Shown in pieces: positions 6,750 through 10,451 of a DNA stretch of 10,451 nt (position 1 is the stretch's first letter; each line of letters starts with the position of its first letter). This DNA is from Candidatus Parcubacteria bacterium (GTDB lineage Bacteria; Patescibacteriota; Patescibacteriia; Patescibacteriales; UBA12075), in contig JAGLNE010000012.1 of the NCBI GenBank assembly GCA_023139655.1, positions 1 through 10,451 of the forward strand, written 5' to 3'. The position numbers and the translations under genes are program-made. Below the pieces are notes generated by a model, which searched no databases, was not told the DNA's origin, and worked only from the letters and a program-made list of their open reading frames with translations.

Positions 6750-7724
6750 TTAATTAATTGGTTTGCGTGCTAGCATGTACGCTCCGGATGTAACTAAATC
6801 TTCATCACTTAAATAAACAAAATCTTCGTTAAGCTCTTCTCGCTTGATGCCGTTTTTATCTTTTGTTTTTTGGCCCGCTATTAATACCAGCCCCGTGTTC
6901 TTCATTGGCTCTAAATGCCGTGAATACGGTTCGCGGTTAATTACCCAATCCTTTCTTCCGGTAAGCAAACGCCAGGCAAAAGCATTAAGGCGCCAATGCG
7001 CGTTCCAGCGCCAGGTCATATTGTGGCTGCGAAAATCCACGTCCTGGCTCAAGTAAGCGCCCGGCTTAAGCCATTTATAAATGATTTCATAGCAGTGATT
7101 TGGATTTTTAACATGCTCCATTACCGCCTGGGATAAGAAAAAATCCACTGAATTTTCTTTTATCTTGTCTTCGCCGTCCCAAGGAACAATATATTTTATC
7201 CCGCATGGTGCGGGATTTATTGTAATATTAGCGCCAACTTGCTCACTCATGTTTTCTATCCTGTGCCGTATTGCCTTAACCCTTTCTTTATTCAACATTT
7301 TTTCCATATATTCCTCTGGTAAAATTGAATCTGGAAAATCATATGAATCAAGTTTAGGCCGGACAAAATCCAGCTCTTTATCATCCGGTATCGGCTCATG
7401 TCTCAAAAATAAAACAACTAGCTCATCAAAAATTTTCAAATTTCTATTAGTATCGGCATACTCTTTAAGGTCCAGGGCATAATATTCGCTTGCGCCGGTT
7501 AACAGCGCCGCCAAGCCTACACCGATTGAATCGCCCGGTCCCAGCTCAGCCACGACTCGCGGAATCTCGGCCAAGCCTTGTTCGCGAGCCGCTACCAAAT
7601 GCCGCAGCCAAATACTGTAGCAATAGCGCGCGCTAATTGTCCCCCCGGTCCCAATCCGCAACCAGTCATAAAGGAAAGGAAGATTATTAAGTATTGGTTT
7701 TATTAGTGGTTTATAATTAAACAT
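6750..7724 (-). CDS. Class I SAM-dependent methyltransferase, probably acting on a glycan
   Basis: The 324-aa protein shows a Rossmann-type SAM-binding motif I, VVAELGPGDSIGVG (57-70). The acidic end of strand 2 is ALDL (83-86). A motif IV-like SVDFFLSQAVMEHVKNP (192-208) has the Methyltransf_11-style EHV, followed by LKPGAYLSQDVDF (219-231). Residues 87-180 form a long insertion between strand 2 and the later strands, probably a lid or substrate-binding region. The N-terminal 45 residues are hydrophobic and basic but show no clear transmembrane helix. A tryptophan/arginine-rich stretch (239-260) may form the acceptor surface. Its position between glycosyltransferase genes suggests O-methylation of a sugar or carrier; the acceptor cannot be identified. 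No Shine-Dalgarno is visible. I am sure of the methyltransferase fold, much less of the substrate. Confidence 0.85.
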   Translation of the reverse strand: MFNYKPLIKPILNNLPFLYDWLRIGTGGTISARYCYSIWLRHLVAAREQGLAEIPRVVAELGPGDSIGVGLAALLTGASEYYALDLKEYADTNRNLKIFDELVVLFLRHEPIPDDKELDFVRPKLDSYDFPDSILPEEYMEKMLNKERVKAIRHRIENMSEQVGANITINPAPCGIKYIVPWDGEDKIKENSVDFFLSQAVMEHVKNPNHCYEIIYKWLKPGAYLSQDVDFRSHNMTWRWNAHWRLNAFAWRLLTGRKDWVINREPYSRHLEPMKNTGLVLIAGQKTKDKNGIKREELNEDFVYLSDEDLVTSGAYMLARKPIN

Positions 7725-7759
7725 CTAAATCTTAGAGTATTATGTATTATAAATTATAT

Positions 7760-7794
7760 GTTATGTGCTATGTGTTACGTGCTACGTGCTATGT
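7760..7794. repeat. Five-copy heptanucleotide array overlapping a glycosyltransferase stop codon
   Basis: Five consecutive 7-bp units, GTTATGT, GCTATGT, GTTACGT, GCTACGT and GCTATGT, follow the pattern G[CT]TA[CT]GT. The last unit includes part of the TAG stop (7791-7789) and the final Thr codon of the gene at 7789-8970. The array fills most of the 64-bp spacer before the methyltransferase gene. Confidence 0.88.
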
Positions 7795-8970
7795 ATTGAT
7801 CGTTTTAATAAATATCTCTTCGATCCTCTTAACAACTCCTTCCCATTGATATTTTTCTTTAACCATTGTCTTGGCATTATTAATAATCTTTTCACGTAAT
7901 GCGGAATTATCCAAATACCGATTAAGCGCCTTTACAATTGAATCCGGGTCGCGCGGTTCACAAAAAATACCGGTTGGTAATTTATCCGGATTAGCCTTTG
8001 AGTCAAAAAGAAAATCCACTATTCCCCCTACTGGCGTTGTAATTACCGGTACGCCGGCAGCCATGGCCTCCAAAAAGCTTATCCCCTGCCCCTCCGAAAG
8101 CGACGGCCGGATGAAAATATCAGCCGCTTTTAGGTAAGCCGGAATTTCTTTATTATCCACTTTTTTTTCAAAAAATATTCTATCTTCCACACCTAATTCT
8201 TTAGCTGTTTGGATTAATTTTTCAAGGTCATTGCCATCCCCGACAGAAAGAAATTTAATATTTTCCTTAAGGCTGGGTAAGGCCCTGATAATAAACTCAA
8301 CCCCGTTTTTATTTTCTAGCCGTCCGGTGGTGATCAGCCAAACATCATTTGCTTGTTTATTAAATTTTTTCTTAATTCTGGCAACATCATCTTGACTGGC
8401 GCGAGCAAAGCGCTCCACTTCAACTCCATTGGGAACTATATCAATCGGTCGAGTAAACTGATTTCCCAGGGCTCGCTGTCGTAAATCTTCGCTTATTACT
8501 TGGGTCCGGTCAGCATGCTTAAATACCAAAAAATGCCAAGGTCGGACCAGTAGGCGGTACAAAAATTCATTCCCCAAAGTATAGCGCACGAGGTGTTTTT
8601 CCTCGTCCCCTTCCTGGAGTGTAAGTAAAAGCGGAATGCCTGAACTTTTGCGGAAAAAACCGGCCGCAATGCTGGCCTGGCTGGCCAACATACACCAAAC
8701 CATGTCAAATTTCTTTTTTTTGTTTAAAGCCCTGGCTTTGCGCGCGCCGAAAAAAGGCAACCTGAACTTGCATAGACTTGAACCCAGGCCCAGCCGGTGA
8801 ACCATAATGTTACCCACCTTTTCTTGTTTTGGCCATTCTTTATTTAATCTGGCGGTTATCATTTCAAATTCATAATCAGGTAAACGATCAGTTATCTCTT
8901 TGATCGCCACCTCAGCCCCGCCAATGTGGGGAAAATATGAAGTTGAAAATATAAGAATTCTTTTTTTCAT
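7789..8970 (-). CDS. GT4-family glycosyltransferase
   Basis: The 393-aa protein is a complete GT-B enzyme. The N-terminal domain begins RILIFSTSYFPHIGGAE (4-20), with the glycine-rich loop typical of GT4. The donor domain starts near TTGRLENKNGVEF (214-226). FLSVGDGNDLEKL (240-252) follows, then the E-x7-E signature SEGQGISFLEA (E293, E301) and TTPVGGIVDF (311-320). The start fits the usual GT4 N-terminus, and no Shine-Dalgarno precedes it. Residues about 50-106 match the half domain fused to the upstream sugar-nucleotide enzyme at 25 of 57 positions, so the two arose by duplication. No membrane helix is evident. Donor and acceptor are unknown. It lies 164 bp after the UXS-type gene, which may supply a donor sugar such as UDP-xylose; that link is inferred. 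Confidence 0.93.
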   Translation of the reverse strand: MKKRILIFSTSYFPHIGGAEVAIKEITDRLPDYEFEMITARLNKEWPKQEKVGNIMVHRLGLGSSLCKFRLPFFGARKARALNKKKKFDMVWCMLASQASIAAGFFRKSSGIPLLLTLQEGDEEKHLVRYTLGNEFLYRLLVRPWHFLVFKHADRTQVISEDLRQRALGNQFTRPIDIVPNGVEVERFARASQDDVARIKKKFNKQANDVWLITTGRLENKNGVEFIIRALPSLKENIKFLSVGDGNDLEKLIQTAKELGVEDRIFFEKKVDNKEIPAYLKAADIFIRPSLSEGQGISFLEAMAAGVPVITTPVGGIVDFLFDSKANPDKLPTGIFCEPRDPDSIVKALNRYLDNSALREKIINNAKTMVKEKYQWEGVVKRIEEIFIKTINT

Positions 8971-9021
8971 ATAAAAATTAAGTTAAAATAACCTAGTTCA
9001 TAATTTTAAACCATAGGAGAA

Positions 9022-9068
9022 TCAGCGTAAATTCTGCGTATTGATCCGCGTTAAATCCGCGTAAAGCC
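9022..9068. repeat. Period-11 tandem repeat between two sugar genes
   Basis: On the minus strand the units are ACGCGGATTTA, ACGCGGATCAAT, ACGCAGAATTT and ACGCTGATTCT-like, with spacing 11, 12 and 11. These are the same unit variants as at 6697-6741 but on the opposite strand and in reversed order. The rest of the 164-bp gap (8971-9134) is AT-rich. I see no convincing promoter there, only a weak AATCAA/TTGATT hairpin at 9074-9094. Confidence 0.75.
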
Positions 9069-9134
9069 GTTTAAATCAATATTCAAGGTTGATTTTCGCA
9101 AATTAATATAAAAACAAATTTTCTGCATTTAAAA

Positions 9135-10451
9135 CTATAGTCTTGACGTTAATATCTCCAATTGCTGGAACTCTTCTCTGGTCTTTTTCATAACATAATC
9201 CATGCCTTTATCCATATCAACCGGCCGGATTACGCGTTCGTCTTCCAACCAGGCCTGCTGTTCCTGGGTCAAATCCGCTACTACTTGTAGCTTGTGGGCA
9301 CGCCGGAATATAAGGCGGTATATCGGTGAATATAAACGCTTTTTTATTGACGCGGTATTATCTATCTTCCCCTCAAACAAACTAACTAAAAAAGCAACGC
9401 GGGTTAAAAGCGAAAAAATAATTGTCGCGATCGCTCCATAACTGGCCATAATGCTCCAGGCAACCTGATAATTATTCTTTTTATGCAGTTGCCAGGCTTT
9501 AAAGCCGCCAAAAAAAGCCAGCAGATATTTATCCAGATTCCTACCACTGCCCATCCTGTATATATTTATCCGGCCAACTTTTTCGTGGCTACTCAAGTCC
9601 GGGCTTAATTTAGCAGTAACAATATCAAAGTCATAATTGATCATCCGCTTAGCTATTTCCAAAGCCGCGTCCTCGGCCGGACCTTTGACTGGCATAAAAG
9701 CAGGGGTAAAGACCACTATCTTGCTTTTCTCATTCAGACGGGAGCGAAAATCATCAATTGTCTTTCTAATTCCCTTATCGTATTCTACTGCTGGCTCCCA
9801 GCCAAGCAGTTCTTTGGCCTTACTAATATCCGGTTTTCTTTGCTTAGGGTCGCCCAACCTTTCCGGGACCTTGTCATAAGAGATCATTTCTATCTTGCTT
9901 TTCCCATTGATTATTCTATTAATATCTTCGGCCAAGCTTAATATGGTCCGCTCATCCGGGTTGCCCAGATTAACCGGCCCAATCCCGATTTTACTTGGCT
10001 CAAGTGCCATTAGTTTGTCAAAAGCATTGATAAGATCTGTAATATACATAAAGCTCCTGGATTGCTGTCCATCGCCATGCACGGTTAAATTATCCCCTAG
10101 AAGCGCTTGCATAATAAAATTAGACATTACCCGGCCGTCATTAAACATCATGTTCGGTCCATAAATATTAAACAAACGAACGATTCGCACATCAACTTTA
10201 TAAAGAAGATTGTAATCTTTGCACATCGCTTCTGCTGCCCGCTTGCCCTCGTCATAGCAAGCCCGCTTCCCGAGCGGGTCAACATTACCAAAGTAACTTT
10301 CCTTTTGCGGATGCTCCAAAGGGTCGCCATAGACCTCGGAGGTGGAGGTGTGGAGCATTTTGGCACCGTATTTGCGCGCCAAATCAAGCATGTTAAGCGT
10401 GCCATTGACGCTGGTTTTAAGGGTCAAAACCGGATCAAACTGATATTGCAT
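9135..10451 (-). CDS. UDP-glucuronate decarboxylase-like SDR fused to a half glycosyltransferase domain (5' end missing)
   Basis: The visible 438 residues begin inside an extended SDR; the Met at the edge is probably internal, and the NAD-binding GxxGxxG part lies outside the window. Residues 1-240 closely follow the UDP-xylose synthase pattern. They show YQFDPVLTLKTSVNGTLNML (3-22), STSEVYGDPLEHPQ (36-49), the catalytic YDEGK (Y66, K70), RLFNIYGP (92-99), NDGRVMSNFI (104-113) and SRSFMYITDL (131-140). The family oxidises and decarboxylates UDP-glucuronate to UDP-xylose; a related epimerase is possible. Residues 243-438 are a GT-B N-terminal Rossmann domain (KIVVFTPAFMPVKGPAEDAA, then EKVGRINIYRMGSG) paralogous to the next gene's product. 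They stop before any donor domain, so there is no E-x7-E. The half domain may bind an acceptor or dock a partner, or may be a relic. The upstream sequence is unseen. Confidence 0.88.
   Translation of the reverse strand: MQYQFDPVLTLKTSVNGTLNMLDLARKYGAKMLHTSTSEVYGDPLEHPQKESYFGNVDPLGKRACYDEGKRAAEAMCKDYNLLYKVDVRIVRLFNIYGPNMMFNDGRVMSNFIMQALLGDNLTVHGDGQQSRSFMYITDLINAFDKLMALEPSKIGIGPVNLGNPDERTILSLAEDINRIINGKSKIEMISYDKVPERLGDPKQRKPDISKAKELLGWEPAVEYDKGIRKTIDDFRSRLNEKSKIVVFTPAFMPVKGPAEDAALEIAKRMINYDFDIVTAKLSPDLSSHEKVGRINIYRMGSGRNLDKYLLAFFGGFKAWQLHKKNNYQVAWSIMASYGAIATIIFSLLTRVAFLVSLFEGKIDNTASIKKRLYSPIYRLIFRRAHKLQVVADLTQEQQAWLEDERVIRPVDMDKGMDYVMKKTREEFQQLEILTSRL

Noticed and set aside
7760..7794. CRISPR-like array
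   Set aside because: The units are 7 bp and contiguous, with no spacers and no cas genes in the window.
6697..9068. Composite transposon bounded by the two period-11 arrays
   Set aside because: The arrays are not true inverted copies (unit order is reversed), and there is no transposase or target duplication.
9074..9094. Terminator or attenuator hairpin AATCAA/TTGATT
   Set aside because: The 6-bp AT-only stem without a clear U-run is too weak to call.

Overview
All nine protein genes in this window lie on the minus strand, so transcription runs from the right edge to the left. Several traits suggest a Patescibacteria/CPR-type genome. Genes are compact, intergenic spacers are short and full of small palindromic or tandem repeats, and Shine-Dalgarno sequences are almost absent. 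A short conserved-looking hypothetical gene and a repeat-derived peptide (with the core SSYAKASEDK) inside a protein also resemble what I remember from CPR genomes. No lineage more precise than that can be supported. TAA, TAG and TGA all end genes here, so nothing suggests UGA recoding.

Layout in the direction of transcription: (1) 10451-9135, the 3' part of a UDP-glucuronate decarboxylase-like (UXS-type) SDR sugar-nucleotide enzyme fused to a half glycosyltransferase domain; (2) 8970-7789, a GT4-family glycosyltransferase paralogous to that half domain; (3) 7724-6750, a class I SAM-dependent methyltransferase; (4) 6677-5019, a GtrA membrane domain fused to a GT4 glycosyltransferase; (5) 4837-3725, another GT4 glycosyltransferase; (6) 3656-3285, a conserved-looking protein of unknown function; (7) 3273-2737, an ITPA/RdgB-type nucleotide diphosphatase; (8) 2652-802, DNA primase DnaG; (9) 812-1, the N-terminal part of the primary sigma factor RpoD, overlapping dnaG and cut by the window edge.

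Genes 1-5 look like a surface-glycan cluster: a nucleotide sugar is made, glycosyl residues are transferred and methylated, and a GtrA domain may move a lipid-linked sugar across the membrane. Genes 7-9 are housekeeping genes: nucleotide-pool cleaning plus the dnaG-rpoD core of the macromolecular-synthesis operon. No rpsU gene is visible upstream of dnaG. The two blocks run into each other without a clear terminator.

The most unusual signal is in the spacers. All six gaps longer than 60 bp carry a short repeat. Three hold heptanucleotide tandem repeats of unrelated unit sequence, two hold a period-11 repeat, and one holds a composite palindromic element with a second element nested inside it. 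Two of the heptad arrays run through the stop codon of the preceding gene. A further heptad array and a palindromic element sit in frame inside the GtrA-GT4 gene. I saw no RNA genes, CRISPR array, insertion sequence or origin. No gene-free stretch reaches 300 bases.
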